Below are positions 16,797 through 24,979 of a stretch of 62,395 nt of DNA, in pieces. The DNA lies in the NCBI GenBank assembly GCA_009777575.1, contig WRLO01000009.1:1-62395 (forward strand). The letters run 5' to 3'. The position numbers were made by a program, and so were the translations under genes. Source of the stretch: Candidatus Cloacimonadota bacterium. GTDB lineage: Bacteria > Cloacimonadota > Cloacimonadia > Cloacimonadales > WRIO01. The notes beneath the pieces are model-generated. The model searched no databases. It was not told the DNA's origin and worked only from the letters and a program-made list of their open reading frames with translations. Each line of letters begins with the position of its first letter. The first letter of the stretch is position 1.

Positions 16797-18038
16797 ATGA
16801 TAAATACTTTAAAAGGTGATAGGATTAATATCTGCTTTGTTGGAAAAATAAATGTAGGCAAGTCTTCGATAATAAACAAGTTAGTAGGACAAAATATATC
16901 CATAATTTCTGAACAGGCTGGCACTACAACTGATGCTGTTATTAAACGATATGAACTTCATCCTATAGGACCAGTAACCTTTTTTGACACAGCTGGTTAT
17001 GATGACATATCCGCTTTGGGAGAAAAAAGACACAATGCCACAATGAAAGTAATATTTAAAGCCGATTTAGCTATAGTCGTATTGGATAACAATGGTTTAG
17101 AAGAGTCTGATATTTTGATGATAAACAAATTAAAAGCATTAAAAGTTCCTTTCTTTATCGTATTGAATAAAATAGATCTTAATGAAAACTCAAAAGATAT
17201 ATCGCAGACCATAAAATCTATTCTTGAAAATAAAGATTTTTCAGACAATCTTACAAATGATTTAATAACTTTTTCTACATTTTCTATAGATATAGATATT
17301 ATAAAAAATAAAATTGTTTCCTTCATCCAATCTTTAAGAAAAGAGGACAGCTCTATATTGAAGGATTTAATAAAAAAAAATGACAAAATTATACTTGTCA
17401 TGCCCATAGATAGCGCTGCTCCCAAAGGTAGGATTATATTACCACAAATGCAGGTTTTAAGAGAGATTTTAGATGTAGGTGCTATAGCTACTTGTTGTAA
17501 TGTCTCAGAAACAGAAAATATTGATGGATTGACTGAAGCCTTAGAAGCTCAAAAATATACTCCGAGATATGTTATCACTGACTCGCAAGTAGTAAAATTC
17601 GTATCGTCAGTAGTTCCCAAAGAGGTAGAGATGACTACTTTTTCAATACTTTTTGCAAGACAGAGGGGGGAGTTAAAAGTATTTCTAGATGGTTTAAATG
17701 TTTTGAAAGAAATAAAACAAGATGACAATATTTTGATAGCTGAAGCCTGTTCCCACCACGCAACAGGAGAAGATATTGGAACAGTAAAAATTCCTAAATG
17801 GTTGGAGCATTATTTAGGTTTTGCACCGAAAACCGTAAAGATAAATGGAGGAGATTTTCCCGATGATTTGGAAAAATACAAGATTGTTATTCACTGCGGA
17901 GGATGTATGATGACAAAAACAGAAATGATGAGAAGAATTAATGAATGTCAAAGACAAGGAATTGCTATAACTAATTACGGAATGATAATTAGTGAGATGA
18001 ATGGCGTCTTAAGTAGATGCGTAAAAGGATTATTATGA
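16797..18038 (+). CDS. hydF: [FeFe]-hydrogenase maturation GTPase HydF
   Basis: HydF is the scaffold on which the di-iron H-cluster subsite is assembled before transfer to the hydrogenase. The N-terminal GTPase has a P-loop (GKINVGKSSI, about residues 11-20), an AGTTTDAV switch, DTAGYDD and NKID. The C-terminal cluster-binding domain has CSHHATGEDIG (about 316) and HCGGCM (about 365), matching the family's CxH...HCxxC ligands. The length of 413 is usual. hydE and hydG, often nearby, are absent here. The stop overlaps the next ATG (ATGA). Confidence 0.95.
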   Translation: MINTLKGDRINICFVGKINVGKSSIINKLVGQNISIISEQAGTTTDAVIKRYELHPIGPVTFFDTAGYDDISALGEKRHNATMKVIFKADLAIVVLDNNGLEESDILMINKLKALKVPFFIVLNKIDLNENSKDISQTIKSILENKDFSDNLTNDLITFSTFSIDIDIIKNKIVSFIQSLRKEDSSILKDLIKKNDKIILVMPIDSAAPKGRIILPQMQVLREILDVGAIATCCNVSETENIDGLTEALEAQKYTPRYVITDSQVVKFVSSVVPKEVEMTTFSILFARQRGELKVFLDGLNVLKEIKQDDNILIAEACSHHATGEDIGTVKIPKWLEHYLGFAPKTVKINGGDFPDDLEKYKIVIHCGGCMMTKTEMMRRINECQRQGIAITNYGMIISEMNGVLSRCVKGLL

Positions 18039-19174
18039 GAATAAACAATATATCATGTTTCAATTATAGATATCTTTCAATTTTTGTTTTATTTAGTTTT
18101 ATCTCATCGCTCGCTGCAATAACTATTGAATTTAAAAATACAAATGACACTGTAAGGTTAACACCCATTGAAATCAACGGTATGAATTATTATAATCTCA
18201 ATGATTTACGCAGCTCTCTAAGAACAGCTAACCATATCATAGATTATGAGCATAATAAGGTCAGTTTTAGTGTTTTTGACACCTCAGTCATTTTGTATAT
18301 AAACACATTATTTGCCTCTTCTCGAGGGAGACTGAGTAATATGTCACATTCAGTAGTTCAGAGAAATGGAGAGTTTTTACTTCCTGAAACTTTTTTGACC
18401 CATACTATGACAGACTTTTTTCCCAATAATATCTCTTGGTCTGAAACAAATAGAGTATTACTCACTGAAAGACCAACTGATAGGAGAATAAACACTATTG
18501 TTATAGATCCTGGGCACGGTGGAAGGGACCCAGGTGCGGTTGGCAGAAGACACCAAGAAAAGACTATAGTATTGAATGTTGCTCAAAAATTGAAGACTCA
18601 GCTTGAAAGAGAATTAGGTGTGCGTGTCTTGCTAACTAGGACGCGAGATGAATTTGTCTCGCTCAGGGATAGGACCAATTTTGCCAATACCAATAATGCT
18701 GACTTATTTATTTCTTTGCATACAAACGCAGCTCGGAATAGATCTGCCAATGGGGTTGAGGTGTTTTTTCTCTCTACAGCTCAAACTGATGACGCTAGAG
18801 CTGTAGAAGCCTTAGAAAATCAAGTAGTTTATGATTTTGAAGGTGGCGAAGAAGCAGTAAGAATTTATGACGATTTAGCATTTATCCTCGCAGATTTACA
18901 GCAAGCTCAACACCTTGAGGAAAGTAGCGATCTCGCTATACGACTTCAAACGGAGCTAATCAGGAGCACTAGAGCCGCAGATAGGGGTGTCAAACAAGCG
19001 GGATTTTTTGTTTTGCGAGGAGCTTTTATGCCGGCAGTTTTAGTAGAGGTAGGTTTTATATCCAATGAAGCAGAAGAAAGAAGACTTGCCACTAGTAGCC
19101 ACCAAGATTTAATAGTTTCTGCTATTGTAGAAGGCATCAGAAGTTTTAAGTTGAAATATGATTATCTATGGTAG
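18035..19174 (+). CDS. N-acetylmuramoyl-L-alanine amidase (Amidase_3)
   Basis: A zinc amidase that cleaves the peptide from MurNAc in peptidoglycan. The N-terminal hydrophobic segment (YLSIFVLFSFISSLAA) is an export signal. The region to about residue 150 is beta-rich and resembles domains preceding AmiC-type amidases. The catalytic domain begins TIVIDPGHGGRDPGAVG, with the zinc His after DPG. LFISLHTNAARN holds a second zinc His, and VLVEVGFISNEAEE holds the catalytic Glu. An in-frame ATG exists at 18017, but the start at 18035 overlaps the hydF stop as ATGA and has AAAAGGA just before it. Confidence 0.9.
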   Translation: MRINNISCFNYRYLSIFVLFSFISSLAAITIEFKNTNDTVRLTPIEINGMNYYNLNDLRSSLRTANHIIDYEHNKVSFSVFDTSVILYINTLFASSRGRLSNMSHSVVQRNGEFLLPETFLTHTMTDFFPNNISWSETNRVLLTERPTDRRINTIVIDPGHGGRDPGAVGRRHQEKTIVLNVAQKLKTQLERELGVRVLLTRTRDEFVSLRDRTNFANTNNADLFISLHTNAARNRSANGVEVFFLSTAQTDDARAVEALENQVVYDFEGGEEAVRIYDDLAFILADLQQAQHLEESSDLAIRLQTELIRSTRAADRGVKQAGFFVLRGAFMPAVLVEVGFISNEAEERRLATSSHQDLIVSAIVEGIRSFKLKYDYLW

Positions 19175-19207
19175 GAAACATTTAAAAAAATAAAAAAGAG
19201 GTAAAAT

Positions 19208-19990
19208 ATGGAAATAATGAACAATCAAAATTCATCTGAAAAACAGAGTATTAAGAGAATAATCGGAATTATGAGTGGAAAAGGTGGTGTGGGTAAATCT
19301 ACAGTATCAGTCATGCTTGCTGATTCTTTGATTAATCATGGATATAAGGTAGGTATACTTGATGCTGACATCACTGGTCCTAGTATTCCGAGTTTATTGA
19401 AGATAAAAGAAGCTCATCTAAGTGCAAATCAGGACAGTATCAATCCTTTTATCACTGAAAAAGGTCTGAAAGTGGTTTCTATGAATTTGATGCTTGATGA
19501 TACAAACCAACCTATTGTATGGAGAGGAGCAGTTTTATCAAATATAATTCAACAATTTTGGACAAAAGTTAACTGGGGAGAGCTTGATTATCTCTTGATA
19601 GATACCCCACCCGGAACATCAGATATAGCCTTGACTGTTTTACAGCAAATTCACCCGCATGGAATTGTCATGGTCAGTGTTCCGCAAGATTTAGTTCAAC
19701 ACATAGTTCAAAAAACCATAGAAATGGTCAACCAAATGAATATAAGATTAATTGGGACTATCATCAATATGAGTTATTATACTTGCCCTTGTTGTGGGAG
19801 TGATTTTGTTATGTATAAAGACACTAATGAAACAATAGCAAATCACAGAATTTTAGGTGAATTACCAGCTGTTTTACCTCTAGCAGATTTATCAGAAAAT
19901 CAGGGTATTTTAAACGAAGAAACAGCAAAATTTATAGATCCTATCACAAGAATTATTGTGAATGAGGTAAAATTATCTAATTTGCCATAA
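19208..19990 (+). CDS. mrp: Mrp/NBP35-type iron-sulfur cluster carrier ATPase
   Basis: A P-loop ATPase of the ParA/MinD superfamily used as an Fe-S cluster carrier. The deviant Walker A GKGGVGKST is at residues 24-32, DADITGPSIPSLL follows, then LLIDTPPGTSDIALT. CPCC (about residue 193) matches the CxxC used for cluster binding. It has no N-terminal DUF59 domain, as in short Mrp proteins. GAGG precedes the ATG. It lies downstream of hydF and the amidase and converges on the next gene with a gap of 24 bases containing no clear terminator. Confidence 0.92.
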   Translation: MEIMNNQNSSEKQSIKRIIGIMSGKGGVGKSTVSVMLADSLINHGYKVGILDADITGPSIPSLLKIKEAHLSANQDSINPFITEKGLKVVSMNLMLDDTNQPIVWRGAVLSNIIQQFWTKVNWGELDYLLIDTPPGTSDIALTVLQQIHPHGIVMVSVPQDLVQHIVQKTIEMVNQMNIRLIGTIINMSYYTCPCCGSDFVMYKDTNETIANHRILGELPAVLPLADLSENQGILNEETAKFIDPITRIIVNEVKLSNLP

Positions 19991-20014
19991 AAAATATATT
20001 TTAAAGACTAACTT

Positions 20015-21034
20015 TTATTTAATCTCAGTTGGTGGATCTAGATGAGTGGGGCGATGCAATACAAGCTCGTGCAATCTCTTACTACTTAATAAAGGTTGTA
20101 GCATATAAAGTTTAAATTTTGAGTAACTATCTTCAAAATTTACATTTTTTGCTATCTCGATATTTTTCTGGATATATGCTTTAAATAAATCAAAATCTAA
20201 ATTTCTGTGTCTCTGCTTGTAATCAATCAAAAACTGAGCTATAGCTCGATTGTAAGAATCAGGTGTTCCAGAAAGCTCAGGAGCAAAACCTACGCGACTG
20301 TCGAGAAATGTAGAGTCATCAGTTTGAATTAATTGATGACAAGTCATTGCCGGTGGGAAAACATTGTTTTCTAAAAGTTGATTTTCCAATACTAAAGAAT
20401 CTTTAGGCAAACTATCAAAAGTATCATTTAATGCTTTCATAATAAACGGTAAAAACCTTTCAATAGTATATATTACTACATTATCATTTCTTTTAAACCA
20501 TTTACCTTTATCAGCAAAACCACAGTCGATTTTAAAGATACAAGGACATTTTCCCGAAGTTGAAATACTTTGTTCTATTTCTATTTCCATGACTTTAAGC
20601 ATGAATGTTTGAATAAAGTATTTATGTAAAAAATTGTAATCTAAGGAAAGATATATTCTAATTTTTGGTGAAAAATCACTAAATGAAAAATACTTGTTTT
20701 GTATTTGTATAAAGCCACCGTAATATTGCCATTCTGTTTTTAACCAAATATGTTCAGGTGATTCTGGAGAATTAAACATTCTTGTTTTTGTTAATGCTGC
20801 AGCATCCTTATTTAAATATGGATTGTGGGCTTTTGCTGTTTCAATGATAACATTGGGAATCTCATCAAAGGATTGTGTTCCGAAATCTTGTCTAATCATA
20901 AATGCCTTATACAAATCAATTAGGTCTTTATGAGATTTCATATTTTCAAAAAGATACTTTATAACAGCTTCATCTTTGAAAGGTGACCTCGTATTGAATG
21001 ATTTGAAAAAATTATCTATGAAATCGTAATTCAT
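20015..21034 (-). CDS. Hypothetical protein, tentatively HopA1-like
   Basis: Not recognised with certainty. It is a soluble protein of about 339 residues with no signal peptide or membrane segment. The order KIRIYLSLDYNFLH (about 125), KGKWFKRNDNVVIYT (about 185), FPPAMT (about 230) and a Gly-rich SRVGFAPELSG loop recalls HopA1-family proteins of bacterial peptide-modifying clusters, but no such cluster is present. An in-frame TTG at 21049 could be taken as the start. GAAGGAG lies between it and the ATG at 21034, so the ATG is preferred. It converges on mrp and follows a 66-residue gene. Confidence 0.6.
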   Translation of the reverse strand: MNYDFIDNFFKSFNTRSPFKDEAVIKYLFENMKSHKDLIDLYKAFMIRQDFGTQSFDEIPNVIIETAKAHNPYLNKDAAALTKTRMFNSPESPEHIWLKTEWQYYGGFIQIQNKYFSFSDFSPKIRIYLSLDYNFLHKYFIQTFMLKVMEIEIEQSISTSGKCPCIFKIDCGFADKGKWFKRNDNVVIYTIERFLPFIMKALNDTFDSLPKDSLVLENQLLENNVFPPAMTCHQLIQTDDSTFLDSRVGFAPELSGTPDSYNRAIAQFLIDYKQRHRNLDFDLFKAYIQKNIEIAKNVNFEDSYSKFKLYMLQPLLSSKRLHELVLHRPTHLDPPTEIK

Positions 21035-21089
21035 TGATTGCTCCTTCAAGATTACCCATAAATAAGAATATCATGTTTCTATTCTCATC

Positions 21090-21290
21090 TCAAGCCTTAT
21101 AATACTCATCAATCTTATTTACTATTTCCAACATCATTTCATCTGGTTTTTTATGTTCGATATTTCTTTTGTCACCGTTGTCAAAGGTGATAGTGACAGA
21201 GCCTAGTCCTTTTGACACTTCCCTGATTTTGGGTATAACAACATAAACATTTCCAAGATGTTGATCTTTAAAACTTAGTGTAGAGTTCAT
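21090..21290 (-). CDS. Small hypothetical protein, 66 residues
   Basis: The start ATG at 21290 has GGAGGT 6 bases upstream, inside the end of the previous gene, so the two overlap by 23 bases. The protein is soluble and probably beta-rich, with VTITFDNGDKRNIEHKKPDEMMLEI. No family is recognised. The strong ribosome site supports it being a real gene. Translational coupling to the gene before it is likely. Confidence 0.7.
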   Translation of the reverse strand: MNSTLSFKDQHLGNVYVVIPKIREVSKGLGSVTITFDNGDKRNIEHKKPDEMMLEIVNKIDEYYKA

Positions 21291-22557
21291 CGGAACCTCC
21301 AAATTTTGTTTTTAATGGTCTTTTCTCTGCTGCCGGGAAAAGCACATTGTTTAATATCAATCTATAACCGGGTGAGTTTTTATGTAGTGCAATTACAGGT
21401 GAGGGGTCTCCAACGCGGTGAGTATAGTCTTCAGGGTCATGCCCACCTAAAAAGGTAAATGTTCCCATACCTACATTTCCGTGAATATATTTTGCTACAT
21501 CAATGTTTGGTGTTTTCCCCAAAATAATTACACTTCTTTTGATAAATTCTTCAGTAAAGGCTGTAGATTGCCCCATAAAGCCATCCACTACATTAGTATG
21601 ATTCTGCACTAACATTGTCGGGACGGGGTCAAATTTAGCAGAAAAGCTGAATAATTGGAAAAAGTCAGCTTCTCTACCTCTCAATTGCACATAATCACTT
21701 GCATCTATGTTTGAAAAAGCATAAATAAAGGGACTGGTTATCAGAGAAAAATTTTCGAATGCAAATGTCCGGGTAAAATCGAGTTTGGTAATATAATTTG
21801 GGTCTTTGGGTGTTCCATCAAAGGCTTCTTCAACTATATCAACTCCATAAGCTGCCAACGCGATGTCTATAGTTTCTGGAGCACCACACATTGCAAACAA
21901 AAAACCTCCATTAACTACAAATTGCCTTATTCTTTCAGCAACTTCATGTTTCATTTGCCAGACAGCGCGAAAACCTAATTTTGTCGCCATTTCTTGACTT
22001 ATGCGAACTTCTTCGATATACCAAGGAGCATTTCGAAAGCTTCCATAAAACTTTCCATATTGCCCAGTAAAATCTTCATGATGAAGATGAAGCCAGTCAT
22101 ATTCAGCAAGGTCGCCTCTTAAAACTTCTTCATCCCAAACTCTTTCAAATTCAATCTCTGCATACCTCAAAACATTAGACACTGCATCACTCCAAGGATT
22201 TATATGATCTGGGATGTATACTGCTATTTTAGGTTCTTTTTCTAAGACGATAACTTCCATATTGTTCTCAGCTATGATACTAAATATTTCTTGAATATTA
22301 GCTCCTGAGACGCGTTCATAATAAACACCACGAACTCTGCATAAATTTGAAATAAATGTCTCCTCATACATTAAAAAGGAACCACCCCTATAATTTAAGA
22401 GCCATCTCACCTCAATATCTTGTTTTAATGCCTCAAAAGCTATACCATAAGCCTTCAAATGATCTGTTTGAACTTGATCCATTGGTATCAAAAGTTGAGA
22501 GTTTAATGCTGAAAAAAGCAGCATTAGAAAAGTGATTGTTATCACACAAATTCGCAT
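21268..22557 (-). CDS. Secreted protein of the family often labelled 'asparagine synthetase B'
   Basis: The mature part starts right after a signal peptide (VITITFLMLLFSALNSQ) with LLIPMDQVQTDHLKAYG. Long blocks (LLNYRGGSFL, KIAVYIPDHINPWSDAV, YDWLHLHHEDFTGQYGKFYG, NAPWYIEEVR, GGHDPEDYTHRVGDP) match my memory of an exported family widespread in Bacteroidota. Databases often name that family asparagine synthetase B, although it has no glutaminase or synthetase motifs. NGGFLFAMCGAPETID suggests a flavodoxin/glutaminase-like fold. True function is unknown. The first codons overlap hemW by 16 bases. Confidence 0.75.
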   Translation of the reverse strand: MRICVITITFLMLLFSALNSQLLIPMDQVQTDHLKAYGIAFEALKQDIEVRWLLNYRGGSFLMYEETFISNLCRVRGVYYERVSGANIQEIFSIIAENNMEVIVLEKEPKIAVYIPDHINPWSDAVSNVLRYAEIEFERVWDEEVLRGDLAEYDWLHLHHEDFTGQYGKFYGSFRNAPWYIEEVRISQEMATKLGFRAVWQMKHEVAERIRQFVVNGGFLFAMCGAPETIDIALAAYGVDIVEEAFDGTPKDPNYITKLDFTRTFAFENFSLITSPFIYAFSNIDASDYVQLRGREADFFQLFSFSAKFDPVPTMLVQNHTNVVDGFMGQSTAFTEEFIKRSVIILGKTPNIDVAKYIHGNVGMGTFTFLGGHDPEDYTHRVGDPSPVIALHKNSPGYRLILNNVLFPAAEKRPLKTKFGGSDELYTKF

Positions 22558-23753
22558 AATACCTCGTTTGCTATAAAATAGCTTTCTTTATTTATTCTCA
22601 GATAGGTCATTTTGCCTATTCTCTCTTTTTCAAGGGTGGGCTTATCAAAACCATCCACATACTCAATAACTTCAATCAGTCCTTTTTTTAACAATTTTTT
22701 TATTATTTTATCATATTTTTCCCAAAAAGAACAATTAAATTTTTTATCATAGTCTTCAATACAAATTCCTTTAGTCTTTCTCAATCCAGTGATAATATAT
22801 TCTTTTTCAATGTCAGGTTGTTCTAAATATATTTTTCTATCAACAGAATTTTTTCCAAAATAATTATCCAATTCGTGATTTTGATACCGAATATTTTCTA
22901 TATATCCTGAAGCACCTGGACCCAATCCTAAATACCATTTTGAAGACCAATAACACATATTGTGATGGGAAATATTTCCCTCTTTACAAAAACTTGACAA
23001 TTCATATTGTTCATAGTAATTATCAAGCAATAAGTCACTAATCTGAAAATACATTTCAGATACCTGTTCGTCGTCTGGTAAATTGTCTTTTTGATTGTAT
23101 AAAGGGACATTTTCTTCTAAACTCAAACAATAAATCGAGATATGAGATGGATTAAAATCTCTTAAAGCAGTATTAATATTTTCTATCTGTTCTCTCCTAT
23201 TAATCTGTTGAGATTTTTCGTTGTGATTTGAAGATTTTAAAGGAAGTCCGTAAATAAAATCAAAAGAAATATTATCAAATATATCGCCTAATCCATTATC
23301 GTATAAGTTATATATATCTTTTGTTCTATGAGTGCGACCTAAAAACTCCAATTCATTATCATTCATAGACTGTACACCCAAACTAAGACGATTTACTCCT
23401 AACTCTTTCAATTGCTTGAAATATAAAATCTTTCCCACATTTTTATTTGTTAAAAAAAAGGGATGTAAATCGGTGGAAGGATTGATTTCAACAGTTAATT
23501 CCTTTATTTTTGATAGATTAAATTTTTTTATAACTTGCTCAAAATCATCTATACTCAACAACGAAGGAGTCCCACCACCAAAATATATCGTCTCGGGAAC
23601 AACATCGTAATTACATAAATAAAAATCTATTTCTTCCTTCAACCGAATTAAATATCTGTCTACAATATCTTTTTTATACAAAACAGAATAAAAATTACAA
23701 TACAAGCATTTCTTTGTGCAAAATGGGACATGGATATAAATGTGATTTATCAT
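22542..23753 (-). CDS. hemW: HemW-like radical SAM protein (coproporphyrinogen oxidase-like)
   Basis: A radical SAM enzyme of the HemN/HemW branch. Cys 12, 16 and 19 in HVPFCTKKCLYCNF form the CxxxCxxC [4Fe-4S] site, and YFGGGTPSLLS follows at about residue 60. The pattern FSFDFIYGLP-like (FDFIYGLPLK) and LGLGPGASGYI are typical. The family is thought to handle heme or a related tetrapyrrole rather than to oxidise coproporphyrinogen. The start is the ATG at 23753; a TTG just before it is less likely. It overlaps the next gene by 16 bases. Confidence 0.88.
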   Translation of the reverse strand: MINHIYIHVPFCTKKCLYCNFYSVLYKKDIVDRYLIRLKEEIDFYLCNYDVVPETIYFGGGTPSLLSIDDFEQVIKKFNLSKIKELTVEINPSTDLHPFFLTNKNVGKILYFKQLKELGVNRLSLGVQSMNDNELEFLGRTHRTKDIYNLYDNGLGDIFDNISFDFIYGLPLKSSNHNEKSQQINRREQIENINTALRDFNPSHISIYCLSLEENVPLYNQKDNLPDDEQVSEMYFQISDLLLDNYYEQYELSSFCKEGNISHHNMCYWSSKWYLGLGPGASGYIENIRYQNHELDNYFGKNSVDRKIYLEQPDIEKEYIITGLRKTKGICIEDYDKKFNCSFWEKYDKIIKKLLKKGLIEVIEYVDGFDKPTLEKERIGKMTYLRINKESYFIANEVLCEFV

Positions 23754-23823
23754 CAATCTATAAAAATTCTATCTGCGATGTTCTCATCGTCTGGCAATAT
23801 TTTTAAGATTTTCTTTTCAATCC

Positions 23824-24525
23824 TCATTTAATAAAAGTGAATGACCTTTCCCAACGAAAATCCATACCTTCGCCCACTGAAAGAAATATCATCGCTGGTG
23901 TTCCTGTTATATCATTTCTGTCCAAAAATCCCCACCATCTGCTATCATGGCTATTGTCACGATTGTCACCCAAAACAAAATAATGACCTTCTGGAACTGC
24001 CACTGGACCAAAATTATCTCTTAAACCAACTTCCATATTTCTTGATATTGCTCCTCTATGAAATGTTCTGGGGTCAAGAAATTGTTCATGCCCATTTTCA
24101 TACTGTTCACCATTGATATAAACTCTTTTATTGACTATCTCGACTGTATCACCCGGCATACCAATCACTCTCTTTACAACATTTTTCTTTTCGTGCCAGA
24201 CAAAAGTGTTTTTATCTTTGCTCCAATAAATCGGAGGCAAAATTTGAACAAATCTGTCTCTTGGTTGTGGTTCGAGAGGGTCGTCTGGGTTCCTGAAAGT
24301 TACAATATCATCTCTTTTAGGCTCAGTAAAAAAATATTTCATCTTATTTGCAACTAAATAATCGCCAACTAAAAGAGTTTTTTCCATCGAAGAAGTGGGT
24401 ATTTTAAAATTTTGAAATGTGTAGTTTCTGATAATCATAGCTACCACAAAAGCCCACAAAATAGCATCAACCCAGTCTTGAATTGCATTTTTTTTAAATC
24501 TCGCTACCGTGATTTTTTCTTCCAT
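23824..24525 (-). CDS. lepB: Signal peptidase I
   Basis: A membrane serine protease that removes signal peptides from exported proteins, several of which are encoded in this window. One N-terminal membrane segment (about residues 20-33) precedes the catalytic Ser 46 in IPTSSMEKTLLVGD. The general-base Lys lies in VVKRVIGMPGDTVEI (about 116). GDNRDNSHDSRWWGF closes the domain. At 233 residues it is of ordinary length. AGGA lies 7 bases before the ATG, and a promoter-like pair lies at 24565-24591. Confidence 0.95.
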   Translation of the reverse strand: MEEKITVARFKKNAIQDWVDAILWAFVVAMIIRNYTFQNFKIPTSSMEKTLLVGDYLVANKMKYFFTEPKRDDIVTFRNPDDPLEPQPRDRFVQILPPIYWSKDKNTFVWHEKKNVVKRVIGMPGDTVEIVNKRVYINGEQYENGHEQFLDPRTFHRGAISRNMEVGLRDNFGPVAVPEGHYFVLGDNRDNSHDSRWWGFLDRNDITGTPAMIFLSVGEGMDFRWERSFTFIK

Positions 24526-24564
24526 ATAATGTCCTATAAAATATATTTTTGAGTTTAAGTGTTA

Positions 24565-24591
24565 AAATTATTAATATGGCTTTTTTGTCAA
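24565..24591 (-). promoter_or_regulatory. Probable promoter of lepB
   Basis: On the minus strand, TTGACA (24591-24586), a 15-base spacer and TAATTT (24570-24565). The -35 box is exact, the spacer is short and the -10 box is imperfect. Confidence 0.45.
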
Positions 24592-24616
24592 CAATATTTT
24601 TTATTTTCCGATGATA

Positions 24617-24700
24617 ATAAATTATAAATTATAAATTATAAATTATAAATTATAAATTATAAATTACATATTACAAATTATAAATTATAAATTATAAATA
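24617..24700. repeat. Twelve tandem copies of the heptamer ATAAATT
   Basis: The 7-bp unit ATAAATT repeats from 24617. Copies eight (ACATATT), nine (ACAAATT) and twelve (ATAAATA) are variants. It has the form of a slippage-prone microsatellite, placed just upstream of the lepB promoter region. Confidence 0.9.
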
Positions 24701-24872
24701 TTAGGTTATTAGGAAAAGTTATCATTTTCTACTGAGGTTGTATTGTCGTCTATATTAGGTGTAAATGAGGTTATTTCAATAGAACTAATACCTTGCCTTC
24801 TGAGTTCAAGGTGACATGAGGAAGGTGACATGGAGATTGTATCATAAGGACAGCAAGAAGATATCTCTCAAA

Positions 24873-24900
24873 GAGGGGCAACCGCAAGGGTTGCTCCTAC
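24873..24900 (-). repeat. REP-like single hairpin with 5' GTAG
   Basis: On the minus strand GTAGGAGCAACC is followed by CTTGC and GGTTGCCCC, a 9-bp stem with one G-T pair. The 5' GTAG overlapping a hairpin is the REP layout, but this hairpin is unrelated to the one in the array at 10132-10575. Similar GTAGGGGC-type elements are common between genes in many bacteria. Confidence 0.6.
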
Positions 24901-24979
24901 AATATTCTGGCTAATGTCAAGTGGAAATGCTATAAACCTTTCACTGCGTTGAAGGTGACAGGCGGGTGGTAAAGATGAA

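Larger units (their letters stand above)
24526..24979. other. Gene-free region of 454 bases with repeats
   Basis: No gene is supported here. It contains a promoter for lepB, a heptamer microsatellite (24617-24700), a REP-like hairpin (24873-24900) and two similar AGGTGACA stretches. Composition changes from very AT-rich on the left to mixed on the right, as if several small elements had accumulated. Confidence 0.7.

Noticed and set aside
21268..22557. True asparagine synthetase
   Set aside because: There is no N-terminal Cys nucleophile and no PP-loop synthetase motif. The protein has a signal peptide. Only the database-style family name contains the term.
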